A stretch of 64,000 bases of DNA from Corbicula japonica (GCA_038501625.1 JAZAYU010000687.1:117927-181926); one strand, 5' to 3'. Shown: positions 49,461 through 62,530, counted from the first letter of the stretch. Numbers and translations: made by a program. Notes: generated by a model not told the origin, from the letters alone.

Positions 49461-49896
49461 GTCGCGTTTGATGTTCGGCGGTATCGATTTTTTTGCCTCC
49501 ATACCAAATACACAGCATGGTCTTGTTTTTTTGTAAGGGATACATGCGGTTTTTATAAATTAACGGCTGTTTTCAAATTATGCGGTTTATAAATGTAATA
49601 ATAATAATTATTAAAGATAAATGGCTGTGCAGATTTCGTAAGAACCGACATCACCATCAAGGTAATTATTTTAACTTATTTAAAACATGCAAACTCGGGC
49701 TTTTACCAGTGTTTTACGTTTAATGAAAAAGTGGGGTCCACAAGTCGATCGCGTTTTATTTCATTACACGTTATATCAGATTGAGTACTTCAAGAAAAAC
49801 GTGTATCGGTAAAATCACAGTGACCGTAATGTGTGAAAAACTCTGAAAGCCAGATGACATGTTTAAGATTCCCTTGGTAAATTCAGTGTCACCCTT

Positions 49897-51628
49897 AATG
49901 GGGGCCTACCGATATACACAGATACCTCCCATTGAGAGTGGCTTCCCTTGCTGATTGGGTAGTTCCGGATTAGAAGCGGTAACAAGCGTAGCGTTAGAAG
50001 TATAGATAAAAATTCTCAAAGTGCAGTTTGAAGTTAAAATTCATTGTCGACTTAGCAAAAAAGTGAAACAGGCAGATCAGGAATAACCATCATCTTTCTA
50101 ATTTAAAATTGATTTTAAGTTTATAACTAAATGCATCTTTACCTATTTACGTAAGTTTATCCTTTTTAATTTTAATTTTATTTATTCTCTGGCATGGAAA
50201 TTATAGCTTTTTATGTTTTCAGCCAATCACCACCAAGTCATGTAAACAATGCTTTTTAAGAAAAGGGCCTGGTGTTTTATGACCATGTTACGTAATCTAA
50301 TTAGCAAGACAGGGTCTTACCAGCTGGAGGTGTGATAAAGGTCTTTTGAAGTTAAGTTGTAGATTTGTAAGAGGTTGAAAAAGTTGCTTGTTGGGGGAAA
50401 AAGTGTTGTTTTAAGAAACTGACTAGGGATTAAATATTCTAATTAATTGTCAAATTGTTGTTTGAGACTCGAGAATTGTTTAGTTCATTTTGGCAACTTT
50501 AAATGCTACGAACTGAACTAAATGAAATAGTCTTCGGAAAAGTTTTACACAAAAATATATTTATTTAATGAGTTAAAATGTATTTTAAACTAAATAAACT
50601 AAAATTAAAATAAAACAATGAAGATTAGAAAACGCGAAAACATTATGAAACCTGTTTAAATATGTTTTAAATGATTTTTTTTAAAAGAGCAGTATATTGA
50701 AAAATACATGTACGTCAATACGAACATGGCAAAAATCTGTAAACCAAATGGGATGCATTCAATTGGTAGAATAGGGCTCAGTTATTTAAAAAACTATTAA
50801 ATTCCTTCAAAAAATGTTTCATGGACATGAAAGAACATGCATAAAAGGGAACATAAAAGGAAACAGGCGTTTTATTTACGGGCGTCAAACTTTTATCTTA
50901 CATCATGTTATAAATTTTACTATATTTTCTAATATTTTCTAACTTTTTTCTAAAATCTGCCATTTTTGAGCATAAAAATGTGGTTTTATTTACTCTTTAT
51001 TAGTTATAGAAGGGGTCGAACATAACGGTGTTAAACACAAACCTATCCAACGTATTAAACGGTTAGGAGAGAAATATTAAGCGCTGCTCTATAAAAACTA
51101 TTATATTTTTCCATTCAGTATGTAATAATCAAACGATTTTATGCACAATGCTGATCTCTGACCAACCAGACCCTATTAAGACGTATTTGAAATGACCACG
51201 GATGTATTTGTTTGTATTTTCATTTATTTATCGTCGCTACCGGTTGCCCATATGAGCGACGCCTCCAGAAGAGTGTTAGTCATTTTAGGTTTTTGGAGGA
51301 TAGTGCAAGATACAGAGGACTCTCCAATTCCAGAATCGTCCCTGGTTCTTTTAAGTGCCCGGTGTATAGCACCACTACACTGGACCTCGGTTTTAAGTCC
51401 CATCCGAACGACTATATTAGTTATTTTAGTTGGAGAAGCGGGGGATCGAACCAGCGATCCCTGGACTCAGAGGCAGACACGCTAACCACAGACCACGGAT
51501 GACTACTGCATGTCTGTTTTAATTGTCAATCTCCGACCGGAACTACCCAGTAACAGGTGCGCGTTACAAAGGGAGGTAACTTATGACAGAATATTGAGAT
51601 AACTCTGTATATCGGTAGGCCCCCATTG
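49897..51628. mobile_element. Element Z nested in Y
   Basis: Inverted ends: ATGGGGGCCTACCGATATAC (49899 on) against GTATATCGGTAGGCCCCCAT (ending 51626). Near both ends lie ACCTCCC/GGGAGGT and AGTTCCGG/CCGGAACT matches, so the inverted region extends inward with gaps. Sequences just outside (GTGTGAAAAACTCTGAAAGC and GTGTGAAAACTGAAAGC) are related in direct orientation. Carries a tRNA-like sequence; no transposase recognised. Confidence 0.65.
51430..51505 (-). repeat. tRNA-like sequence inside Z
   Basis: The reverse strand reads GTGGTCTGTGGTTAGCGTGT (A-box region) and GATCGCTGGTTCGATCCCCC (B-box), with CTGCCTCTGAGTCCAG between, about 75 bp in all. It looks more complete than the other tRNA-like copies, but the acceptor stem does not pair convincingly by eye; probably a SINE head or tRNA pseudogene. 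Confidence 0.5.
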
Positions 51629-52661
51629 GCAGCTTGGTCTCACCTGCCATAGCGGGTATGTCACTTGACTAAGGTGTGAAAACTGAAAGCATGATGCCAT
51701 GTTTGAGATTCTTATGGAATGTTTGACAAGATATTGAGATGACACGGTCGACTCGAATTTTATTTAAAATTCGCACATTTTGGTCAGAAGTCATTCCCGC
51801 GTAATTTCTCGAATAATACTCTACATTTAAAATATCTATACCTTCAAATTGTCAAACATAATAATTATCATGGGTCAAACGCGTATGTTTTTCACTGAGG
51901 CTATTGTTGCTTACGCTGATGCACATTCAACCGACGATTCAAAATGGCGACCAGTCTGAAAAAGTGACCGCGGCTAATACAAAGTTAGGCAATTTTCACC
52001 CATTTCCATCGGGGTTTTGGGGGGTGCGGCTTATATATGAGTGCGGCTTATATTTAGACGATGACGGTAATCATCAAATGCAGAGTAAAAGAAATATACA
52101 TAATCTTTAAAATGGGCCAGAAAACAACATACCATTTTTCACAAGTAAAACAACCCCTCAGACTGAATCCCCATACATGTTTCCTTCATGATGTAAAATA
52201 TTTTTATACATAAATGCTGTTTACACCATACAAGTGAAGCAAAACACACAATTTAGCCAGTTCAGTGCTTGGATAAACTTAGAAAAAATGCATGTAGGTT
52301 TTGAAGATCCCTGTTCCAATCCATTGATATTAATAATTAATAGTCAAATCCAAATGAAAAATATGTCAGCCACATATACACTGGGCCTTGGGCCTAATAG
52401 AATATAGGTTAGTTGATGCAGAATGTATGCTTAAATTTTCAAATTAATCTAGAGAAATTTTTGAAGTTTGTGTCACAAGATTAAAAAATCATGAACCTGT
52501 CATAAAAATGATGGACTGAGCCACATAAAAATGTGTCAGGCACATCTATACATGATACCAAGTACCTCACTTGTTTAAAGTTTCAACTCAGTATCTTGAA
52601 TAAGGTAGCAGTAGTTGGTGCCGCAATATTTTTTAAAAATTCTGCCTTTATACAAAAACCT

Positions 52662-55600
52662 AGGTTGCTGTGAAATGAATGTTGGAACACGGATTTTGTA
52701 CATGACATGTTTACATTATGACAGTCACTTCTGCCAATTATTTTAAAATCAAACCATAGATGAAAATATATGGGCAAAGACACAAACTATCATCAGTAAG
52801 GCCTATATAGCAGAAATTACTAAGTTCAGAGTGTTGCTTTGAGCTGGATCTTGGATGGAAGAACATGGGTTTTGTGTGTAACACCTTGTTAATATAATTT
52901 ATGGAGGCAAGGGTTGCAGAGCCTTTCAGTCTTCTTTATTTATAATATAAGAGCTTTTATTATCATACACAATTATAAAAACAATTCATAACAGAAAATT
53001 TGTAAATGCAATCTTTAATAAAATAGAACAATTTTTTTCTTTCAAATTTATTTTTCCCTGACTTTTCACTGACTTTTCAGGATTTTTATTTTTCACTGAC
53101 CAATTTTCAAAATTCCCTGACAATTCCCTGACCTTGAAAAAAAAATCGAATTTCCCTGACTTTTCAAGTCCGCTGGCAACCCTGCCTGTGGTTTCAGACA
53201 AGATGATTTTTAAAGTTTGTCCTATATAAGTCTATGCAAAATGAAGTGACCCCTGGGGCGGGGCCAATTTTGACCCCAGGGAAATAATTTGAACAATCTT
53301 TGTAGAGTTCCACTAGAGGATGCTAAATGCCAAATATCTAAGCTCTAGGCCTTGTGGTTTCGGACAAGAAGATTTTTAAAGTTTTTCCTATATAAGTCTA
53401 TGTAAAATGAAGTGACCCCTGGGGCAGGGCCAATTTTGACCCCAGGGAAATAATTTGAACAATCTTTGTAGAGTTCCACCAGAGGGTTCTAAATGCCAAA
53501 TATCTAAGCTCTAGGCCTTGTGGTTTCAGACAAGATTTTTAAAGTTTGTCCTATATAAGTCTATGCAAAATGAAGTGACCCCTGGGGCGGGGCCAATTTT
53601 GACCCCAGGGAAATAATTTGAACAATCTTTGTAGAGTTCCACTAGAGGATGCTAAATGCCAAATATCTAAGCTCTAGGCCTTGTGGTTTCAGACAAGAAG
53701 ATTTTTAAAGTTTTTCCTATATAAGTCTATGTAAAATGAAGTGAACCCTGGGGCGGGGCCAATTTTGACCAGGAAAATAATTTGAACAAACTTTGTAGAG
53801 TTCCACTAGAGGATGCTAAATGCCAAATATCTAAGCTCTAGGCCTTGTGGTTTCAGACAAGACGATTTTTAAAGTTTTTCCTTTCGGTTGCCATGGCAAC
53901 CAGAGTTCTGCATGGAATGGATTTCTTTGAACAACTTTGGAAGAGCTTCATGCAAGGAACATCCGTGGCAAGTTTCATCAACTCTGGCCCAGGGGTTTAA
54001 GAGGAGATGTTGTTTAAAGCAAAAATTGACGACGCACGACGGACACAGGGCGATCCTAAAAGCTCACCATGAGCACAAGTGCTCAGGTGAGCTAAAAACT
54101 AGATTGCTGTGAACTGAATGTTGGAAAACAGATTTTGTACATGAGATGTTCACATTATGATAGTCACTTCTGCCAATTATTTTAAAATCCAACCAAAGAT
54201 GAAAATATATGGGCGAAGACACAAACTATCATCAGTAAGGCCTGTATAGCAGAAATTACTAAGTTCAGAGTGTTGCTTTGAGCTGGATCTTGGAGGGAAG
54301 AACATGGGTTTTGTGTGTAACACCTTGTTAATATAATTTATGGAGGCAAGGGTTGCAGAGCCTTTCAGTCTTCTTTATTTATAATATAAGAGCTTTTATT
54401 ATAATACACAATTATAAAAACAATTCATAACAGAAAATTTGTAAATGCAATCTTTAATAAAATAGAACAATTTTTTTCTTTCAAATTTATTTTTCCCTGA
54501 CTTTTCACTGACTTTTCAGGATTTTTATTTTTCACTGACCAATTTTCAAAATTCCCTGACAATTCCCTGACCTTGAAAAAAAAATCGAATTTCCCTGACT
54601 TTTCAAGTCCGCTGGCAACCCTGCCTGTGGTTTCAGACAAGATGATTTTTAAAGTTTGTCCTATATAAGTCTATGCAAAATGAAGTGACCCCTGGGGCGG
54701 GGCCAATTTTGACCCCAGGGAAATAATTTGAACAATCTTTGTAGAGTTCCACTAGAGGATGCTAAATGCCAAATATCTAAGCTCTAGGCCTTGTGGTTTC
54801 GGACAAGAAGATTTTTAAAGTTTTTCCTATATAAGTCTATGTAAAATGAAGTGACCCCTGGGGCAGGGCCAATTTTGACCCCAGGGAAATAATTTGAACA
54901 ATCTTTGTAGAGTTCCACCAGAGGGTTCTAAATGCCAAATATCTAAGCTCTAGGCCTTGTGGTTTCAGACAAGATTTTTAAAGTTTGTCCTATATAAGTC
55001 TATGCAAAATGAAGTGACCCCTGGGGCGGGGCCAATTTTGACCCCAGGGAAATAATTTGAACAATCTTTGTAGAGTTCCACTAGAGGATGCTAAATGCCA
55101 AATATCTAAGCTCTAGGCCTTGTGGTTTCAGACAAGAAGATTTTTAAAGTTTTTCCTATATAAGTCTATGTAAAATGAAGTGAACCCTGGGGCGGGGCCA
55201 ATTTTGACCAGGAAAATAATTTGAACAAACTTTGTAGAGTTCCACTAGAGGATGCTAAATGCCAAATATCTAAGCTCTAGGCCTTGTGGTTTCAGACAAG
55301 ACGATTTTTAAAGTTTTTCCTTTCGGTTGCCATGGCAACCAGAGTTCTGCATGGAATGGATTTCTTTGAACAACTTTGGAAGAGCTTCATGCAAGGAACA
55401 TCCGTGGCAAGTTTCATCAACTCTGGCCCAGGGGTTTAAGAGGAGATGTTGTTTAAAGCAAAAATTGACGACGCACGACGGACACAGGGCGATCCTAAAA
55501 GCTCACCATGAGCACAAGTGCTCAGGTGAGCTAAAAACTAGATTGCTGTGAACTGAATGTTGGAAAACAGATTTTGTACATGAGATGTTCACATTATGAT

Positions 55601-58600
55601 AGTCACTTCTGCCAATTATTTTAAAATCCAACCATAGATGAAAATATATGGGCAAAGACACAAACTATCATCAGTAAGGCCTGTATAGCAGAAATTACTA
55701 AGTTCAGAGTGTTGCTTTGAGCTGGATCTTGGAGGGAAGAACATGGGTTTTGTGTGTAACACCTTGTTAATATAATTTATGGAGGCAAGGGTTGCAGAGC
55801 CTTTCAGTCTTCTTTATTTATAATATAAGAGCTTTTATTATAATACACAATTATAAAAACAATTCATAACAGAAAATTTGTAAATGCAATCTTTAATAAA
55901 ATAGAACAATTTTTTTCTTTCAAATTTATTTTTCCCTGACTTTTCACTGACTTTTCAGGATTTTTATTTTTCACTGACCAATTTTCAAAATTCCCTGACA
56001 ATTCCCTGACCTTGAAAAAAAAATCGAATTTCCCTGACTTTTCAAGTCCGCTGGCAACCCTGCCTGTGGTTTCAGACAAGATGATTTTTAAAGTTTGTCC
56101 TATATAAGTCTATGCAAAATGAAGTGACCCCTGGGGCGGGGCCAATTTTGACCCCAGGGAAATAATTTGAACAATCTTTGTAGAGTTCCACTAGAGGATG
56201 CTAAATGCCAAATATCTAAGCTCTAGGCCTTGTGGTTTCGGACAAGAAGATTTTTAAAGTTTTTCCTATATAAGTCTATGTAAAATGAAGTGACCCCTGG
56301 GGCAGGGCCAATTTTGACCCCAGGGAAATAATTTGAACAATCTTTGTAGAGTTCCACCAGAGGGTTCTAAATGCCAAATATCTAAGCTCTAGGCCTTGTG
56401 GTTTCAGACAAGATTTTTAAAGTTTGTCCTATATAAGTCTATGCAAAATGAAGTGACCCCTGGGGCGGGGCCAATTTTGACCCCAGGGAAATAATTTGAA
56501 CAATCTTTGTAGAGTTCCACTAGAGGATGCTAAATGCCAAATATCTAAGCTCTAGGCCTTGTGGTTTCAGACAAGAAGATTTTTAAAGTTTTTCCTATAT
56601 AAGTCTATGTAAAATGAAGTGAACCCTGGGGCGGGGCCAATTTTGACCAGGAAAATAATTTGAACAAACTTTGTAGAGTTCCACTAGAGGATGCTAAATG
56701 CCAAATATCTAAGCTCTAGGCCTTGTGGTTTCAGACAAGACGATTTTTAAAGTTTTTCCTTTCGGTTGCCATGGCAACCAGAGTTCTGCATGGAATGGAT
56801 TTCTTTGAACAACTTTGGAAGAGCTTCATGCAAGGAACATCCGTGGCAAGTTTCATCAACTCTGGCCCAGGGGTTTAAGAGGAGATGTTGTTTAAAGCAA
56901 AAATTGACGACGCACGACGGACACAGGGCGATCCTAAAAGCTCACCATGAGCACAAGTGCTCAGGTGAGCTAAAAACTAGATTGCTGTGAACTGAATGTT
57001 GGAAAACAGATTTTGTTCATGAGATGTTCACATTATGATAGTCACTTCTGCCAATTATTTTAAAATCCAACCATAGATGAAAATATATGGGCAAAGACAC
57101 AAACTATCATCAGTAAGGCCTGTATAGCAGAAATTACTAAGTTCAGAGTGTTGCTTTGAGCTGGATCTTGGAGGGAAGAACATGGGTTTTGTGTGTAACA
57201 CCTTGTTAATATAATTTATGGAGGCAAGGGTTGCAGAGCCTTTCAGTCTTCTTTATTTATAATATAAGAGCTTTTATTATAATACACAATTATAAAAACA
57301 ATTCATAACAGAAAATTTGTAAATGCAATCTTTAATAAAATAGAACAATTTTTTTCTTTCAAATTTATTTTTCCCTGACTTTTCACTGACTTTTCAGGAT
57401 TTTTATTTTTCACTGACCAATTTTCAAAATTCCCTGACAATTCCCTGACCTTGAAAAAAAAATCGAATTTCCCTGACTTTTCAAGTCCGCTGGCAACCCT
57501 GCCTGTGGTTTCAGACAAGATGATTTTTAAAGTTTGTCCTATATAAGTCTATGCAAAATGAAGTGACCCCTGGGGCGGGGCCAATTTTGACCCCAGGGAA
57601 ATAATTTGAACAATCTTTGTAGAGTTCCACTAGAGGATGCTAAATGCCAAATATCTAAGCTCTAGGCCTTGTGGTTTCGGACAAGAAGATTTTTAAAGTT
57701 TTTCCTATATAAGTCTATGTAAAATGAAGTGACCCCTGGGGCAGGGCCAATTTTGACCCCAGGGAAATAATTTGAAAAATCTTTGTAGAGTTCCACCAGA
57801 GGGTTCTAAATGCCAAATATCTAAGCTCTAGGCCTTGTGGTTTCAGACAAGATTTTTAAAGTTTGTCCTATATAAGTCTATGCAAAATGAGGTGACCCCT
57901 GGGGCGGGGCCAATTTTGACCCCAGGGAAATAATTTGAACAATCTTTGTAGAGTTCCACTAGAGGATGCTAAATGCCAAATATCTAAGCTCTAGGCCTTG
58001 TGGTTTCAGACAAGAAGATTTTTAAAGTTTTTCCTATATAAGTCTATGTAAAATGAAGTGAAGCCTGGGGCGGGGCCAATTTTGACCAGGAAAATAATTT
58101 GAACAAACTTTGTAGAGTTCCACTAGAGGATGCTAAATGCCAAATATCTAAGCTCTAGGCCTTGTGGTTTCAGACAAGACGATTTTTAAAGTTTTTCCTT
58201 TCGGTTGCCATGGCAACCAGAGTTCTGCATGGAATGGATTTCTTTGAACAACTTTGGAAGAGCTTCATGCAAGGAACATCCGTGGCAAGTTTCATCAACT
58301 CTGGCCCAGGGGTTTAAGAGGAGATGTTGTTTAAAGCAAAAATTGACGACGCACGACGGACACAGGGCGATCCTAAAAGCTCACCATGAGCACAAGTGCT
58401 CAGGTGAGCTAAAAACTAGATTGCTGTGAACTGAATGTTGGAAAACAGATTTTGTACATGAGATGTTCACATTATGATAGTCACTTCTGCCAATTATTTT
58501 AAAATCCAACCATAGATGAAAATATATGGGCAAAGACACAAACTATCATCAGTAAGGCCTGTATAGCAGAAATTACTAAGTTCAGAGTGTTGCTTTGAGC

Positions 58601-60381
58601 TGGATCTTGGAGGGAAGAACATGGGTTTTGTGTGTAACACCTTGTTAATATAATTTATGGAGGCAAGGGTTGCAGAGCCTTTCAGTCTTCTTTATTTATA
58701 ATATAAGAGCTTTTATTATAATACACAATTATAAAAACAATTCATAACAGAAAATTTGTAAATGCAATCTTTAATAAAATAGAACAATTTTTTTCTTTCA
58801 AATTTATTTTTCCCTGACTTTTCACTGACTTTTCAGGATTTTTATTTTTCACTGACCAATTTTCAAAATTCCCTGACAATTCCCTGACCTTGAAAAAAAA
58901 ATCGAATTTCCCTGACTTTTCAAGTCCGCTGGCAACCCTGCCTGTGGTTTCAGACAAGATGATTTTTAAAGTTTGTCCTATATAAGTCTATGCAAAATGA
59001 AGTGACCCCTGGGGCGGGGCCAATTTTGACCCCAGGGAAATAATTTGAACAATCTTTGTAGAGTTCCACTAGAGGATGCTAAATGCCAAATATCTAAGCT
59101 CTAGGCCTTGTGGTTTCGGACAAGAAGATTTTTAAAGTTTTTCCTATATAAGTCTATGTAAAATGAAGTGACCCCTGGGGCAGGGCCAATTTTGACCCCA
59201 GGGAAATAATTTGAACAATCTTTGTAGAGTTCCACCAGAGGGTTCTAAATGCCAAATATCTAAGCTCTAGGCCTTGTGGTTTCAGACAAGATTTTTAAAG
59301 TTTGTCCTATATAAGTCTATGCAAAATGAAGTGACCCCTGGGGCGGGGCCAATTTTGACCCTAGGGAAATAATTTGAACAATCTTTGTAGAGTTCCACTA
59401 GAGGATGCTAAATGCCAAATATCTAAGCTCTAGGCCTTGTGGTTTCAGACAAGAAGATTTTTAAAGTTTTTCCTATATAAGTCTATGTAAAATGAAGTGA
59501 ACCCTGGGGCGGGGCCAATTTTGACCAGGAAAATAATTTGAACAAACTTTGTAGAGTTCCACTAGAGGATGCTAAATGCCAAATATCTAAGCTCTAGGCC
59601 TTGTGGTTTCAGACAAGACGATTTTTAAAGTTTTTCCTTTCGGTTGCCATGGCAACCAGAGTTCTGCATGGAATGGATTTCTTTGAACAACTTTGGAAGA
59701 GCTTCATGCAAGGAACATCCGTGGCAAGTTTCATCAACTCTGGCCCAGGGGTTTAAGAGGAGATGTTGTTTAAAGCAAAAATTGACGACGCACGACGGAC
59801 ACAGGGCGATCCTAAAAGCTCACCATGAGCACAAGTGCTCAGGTGAGCTAAAAACTAGATTGCTGTGAACTGAATGTTGGAAAACAGATTTTGTACATGA
59901 GATGTTCACATTATGATAGTCACTTCTGCCAATTATTTTAAAATCCAACCATAGATGAAAATATATGGGCAAAGACACAAACTATAATCAGTAAGGCCTG
60001 TATAGCAGAAATTACTAAGTTCAGAGTGTTGCTTTGAGCTGGATCTTGGAGGGAAGAACATGGGTTTTGTGTGTAACACCTTGTTATTATAATTTCTGGA
60101 GGCAAGGGCTGCAGAGCCTTTCAGTCTTCAGGCATTTTTTTTAATATAAGAACTTTTATTATAATACACAATTATATAAAAAATCATAACAGAAAATTTG
60201 TAAATGCAATCTTTAATAAAATAGAACAATTTTTTTCTTTCAAATTTACTTTTCCCTGACTTTTCACTAACTTTTCAGGACTTCTATTTTTCACTGACCA
60301 ATTTTCAAAATTCCCTGACAATTCCCTGACCTTGAAAAAAAATCAAATTTCCCTGACTTTTCAAGTCTGCTGGCAACCCTG
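52662..60381. repeat. Tandem array, period 1439 bp, five units plus a partial
   Basis: Each unit is an X right end (about 520 bp, ending GCTGGCAACCCTG) followed by the P tail (about 910 bp: four satellite units, then GGTTGCCATGGCAACCAGAG, a GACGACGCACGACGGACAC block and CTCAGGTGAGCTAAAAAC). Units begin at about 52662, 54101, 55540, 56979 and 58418; a last X right end runs from 59857. Corresponding points are exactly 1439 bp apart and the units differ by only a few substitutions. Two short open frames of 71 and 74 codons recur in each unit and are non-genic. Such identity implies recent amplification, or possibly an assembly effect. Confidence 0.93.
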
Positions 60382-60599
60382 CATGATCGCTAAATATAGA
60401 ATGTAATTTTGTATAGGGATTTCTTCAGCGGATTGTTTTCAGGTCTGGTAAAATGGTAAAATTAACCGAAAACTTCCTCCTGGAGGGTTTGAAATGTAGA
60501 GTTTAGTGAAAAGTACACGTAAGTGTTACATAGATCGATCTGTTTACGATTTTACCGAGTACACCTGCTCGACCCTGCGCATCTCCCTTTAACAAGGTT

Positions 60600-61622
60600 T
60601 TTCCATATTTGGGCTGTGTGACCTAGTTTTTTACCCAGGTTAACTATATTTGAACTTCGGCTAAAAATCAACCGAACAACCTTTCTGGCAAATTGCCAGG
60701 ATATTTGGTCTGAAACAGTAGCCTCCATAGCATTAACAAGATTTTTTCTATTTTTAGGTCATGTGACCTAGTTTTTGACCCCAGATGACCCATATTCGAA
60801 CTCAACTGAGTAATTACTGGGACACACGTTCTGACCAAGTTTCGTGACAATCAGAGCAAAAATGTGACCACTAGAGTGTTAACAAGAAAATTCTAGTTTT
60901 AGTAACAGTGACCTTGACCTTGGACCAACAGGCATGGGTATGGTATGTGATAAACCGCCTGTCATGTTGAACATTTGTGCAAAGTTATTTTGAAATCCAA
61001 TGAGAAATAAACAATTTACAGCCTGCACAAGATTTTTCTATTTTTAGCAACAGTGACCTAGTTTTTGACCTCAGATGACCGATATTCGAACTAGTCCAAG
61101 TAATTACTGGGACACTCGTCCTGACCAAGTTTGGTGACAATCGGAGCAAAAATGTGGCCACTAGAGTGTTCACAAGAAAATTCTATTTTTAGTAACAGTG
61201 ACCTTGACCTTGGATCAACAGGCATGGGTATGGTAAGTGACAAACCGGCTTGTCATGGTGAACATTTGTGCAAAGTTATTTTGAAATCCAATGAGAAATA
61301 ACAAATTTACAGCCTGTACAAGGTTTTTCTTTTTTTAGTAACAGTGACCTAGTTTTTGACTCCAAATGACCCATATTCGAACTCCTCTGAGAAATTACTG
61401 CGACAGACATCCTGACCAAGTTTGTGACAATTGGAGCAAAAATGTGACCAATAGAGTGTTAATAACAAGAAAATTATATTTTTTGTAACATTGACCTTGA
61501 CCTCGGACCAACAATGGGAGCAAAAATGTGTCCGCTAGAGTGTTCACAACTAAGTGTGTACGGACGCCGGACAATGATCCATCCTAATAACTCACCCTGC
61601 CCGTAGGCTCAGGTAAGCTAAA
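60600..61622 (+). mobile_element. Satellite-bearing element, period about 293 bp, three units
   Basis: Units contain CAGTGACCTAGTTTTTGACC, TTACTGGGACACTCGTCCTG, GGAGCAAAAATGTGACCACT, CAGTGACCTTGACCTTGGA and AACATTTGTGCAAAGTTATT. The right end, ACTCACCCTGCCCGTAGGCT then CAGGTAAGCTAAAAA, matches the right terminus of family P. The left end is not clear. Confidence 0.6.
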
Positions 61623-61754
61623 AAAATCAATTTTTAGCAACAGTATAAAAATTTAAAAGAAAGTAAAAAATCTTGTTTTGATAAGGGCAGAGGTGGGATA
61701 CAATGATCAACCTGGATCACCAAATGCCGGAATCCCTGCCCACCTAAAGTGATG

Positions 61755-62530
61755 TGGTAAAGTGTAGTATAGTATAGTATGCTGGTTGCTGTTGGTGGTG
61801 TTGGTGTTGTTGTTGGTGTTGTTGTTGGTGTTGGAAATGATGGTGTTTTTGTTGTTGGTGGTGGTGATTTTGTTGTTGGTGGTGGTGTTGTTGGTGGTGG
61901 TGTTGTTGTTGGTGTTGTTGTCAGTGTTGGTGTTGTTGGTGGTGTTGTTGGTTGTTGGTATTGTTGATGCTATTGTTGGTGATGATGTTGTTGGTGGTGG
62001 TGTTGTTGTTGATGGTGTTGGTGTTGGTGGTGTTGTTGACGTTGTTGTTGGTAGTGGTGCTGTTGTTGACGGTGTTGTTGGTGGTGTTGGTGTTGTTGTT
62101 ATTTGTGTTATTGTTGGTTGTGTTGTTGGTGTTGTTGTTGGTGGTGGTGTTGTCGTTGATGTTGTTTTGGTAGTGTTGTTGTTGGTGGTGTTGTTGGTGG
62201 TGTTGTTGGTGGTGTTGTTGTTGGTGTTGTTGTTATTTGTGTTATTGTTAGTTGTGTTGTAGGTGTTGTTGATGTTGGTGGTGGTGGTGTTGTTGTTGAT
62301 GTTGTTTTTGGTGGTGTTGTTGTTGGTGGTGTTGTTGTTAGAGGTGTTGTTGTTGTTGGTGTTTTTGTTGGTGTTGTTGACGGTGTTGTTGGTGGTGTTG
62401 TTGTTGGTGTTGTTGTTGTTGGTGGTGGTGTTGTTGATTTTGTTCTTGGTGGTGTTGTTGGTGGTGGTGTTGTTATTGGTGATGTTGGTGGTGGTGGTGT
62501 TGTTGTTGGTGGTGGTGGTGGTATGTTGTG
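61755..62530 (+). repeat. GT-rich low-complexity tract
   Basis: About 750 bp made almost only of TTG, GTG and GGT triplets, strongly strand-asymmetric. It gives spurious Val/Leu/Gly open frames in all forward phases; these are not genes. G-runs at 62505-62558 (GGTGGTGGTGG, GGGGGGGG) could form G-quadruplexes. Confidence 0.9.

Larger units (their letters stand above)
48665..52067. mobile_element. Element Y: TA-flanked DNA transposon with ATAAGCCGCAC subterminal motif
   Basis: The ends CCCGTCATCGTTTGAATATA (48665) and, inverted, CCGTCATCGTCTAAATATAA (52067) continue into AAGCCGCAC on both sides. TA flanks both ends (48663-48664, 52068-52069). X1 shows the empty site at 46194-46212, with one mismatch after excision of Y and one TA. 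TA duplication suggests the Tc1/mariner/pogo group; no transposase is recognised in the 3.4 kb. Contains element Z. Confidence 0.75.
48254..53184. mobile_element. Element X2, second copy of X inserted into P's satellite
   Basis: Left end CAGGGTTGCCAGC at 48254, right end GCTGGCAACCCTG ending at 53184. The flanks are P satellite: CTCTAGGCCTTG on the left and TGTGGTTTCAGAC on the right, which join in uninterrupted units elsewhere. The interior (for example ATGCAGAGTAAAAGAAATAT and GCATGTAGGTTTTGAAGATC) matches X1 at 46.2-46.8 kb. Split by element Y. Confidence 0.8.
46805..59852 (+). mobile_element. Element P: satellite-bearing element inserted in X1, later amplified
   Basis: Left terminus CAAGAGGGCCATGATGGCCC with hairpin, then GCTCACCTGAG; right terminus GCTCACCATGAGCACAAGTG and CTCAGGTGAGCTAAAAAC. 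Satellite units in the left part (46.86-48.25 kb) carry CCTGGGGCGTGGCCAATTTT and CCAAATATCTAAGCT, in the right part CCTGGGGCGGGGCCAATTTT. X2 supplies the empty site: it reads TTATACAAAAACCTAGGTTG where X1 is broken. P is itself split by X2 at 48254 and its right part was amplified with it. Confidence 0.75.
45985..60381. mobile_element. Element X1 (CAGGGTTGCCAGC ends), host of the transposon nest
   Basis: Left end CAGGGTTGCCAGC at 45985-45997; right end GCTGGCAACCCTG at 60369-60381. Flanks are CATGA on both sides (45980-45984 and 60382-60386), a candidate target duplication. Subterminal sequence is crowded with CCCTGACTTTTC and TTTTTCACTGACCAA motifs. X1 is interrupted near 46803 by element P and resumes near 59853. 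The parts of X1 correspond to those of the second copy, X2. No transposase recognised; superfamily not assigned. Confidence 0.75.

Noticed and set aside
52986..59868. 71- and 74-codon frames repeated five times with identical sequence
   Set aside because: They recur only because the 1439 bp unit recurs. The content derives from transposon ends and satellite, with no recognisable protein.
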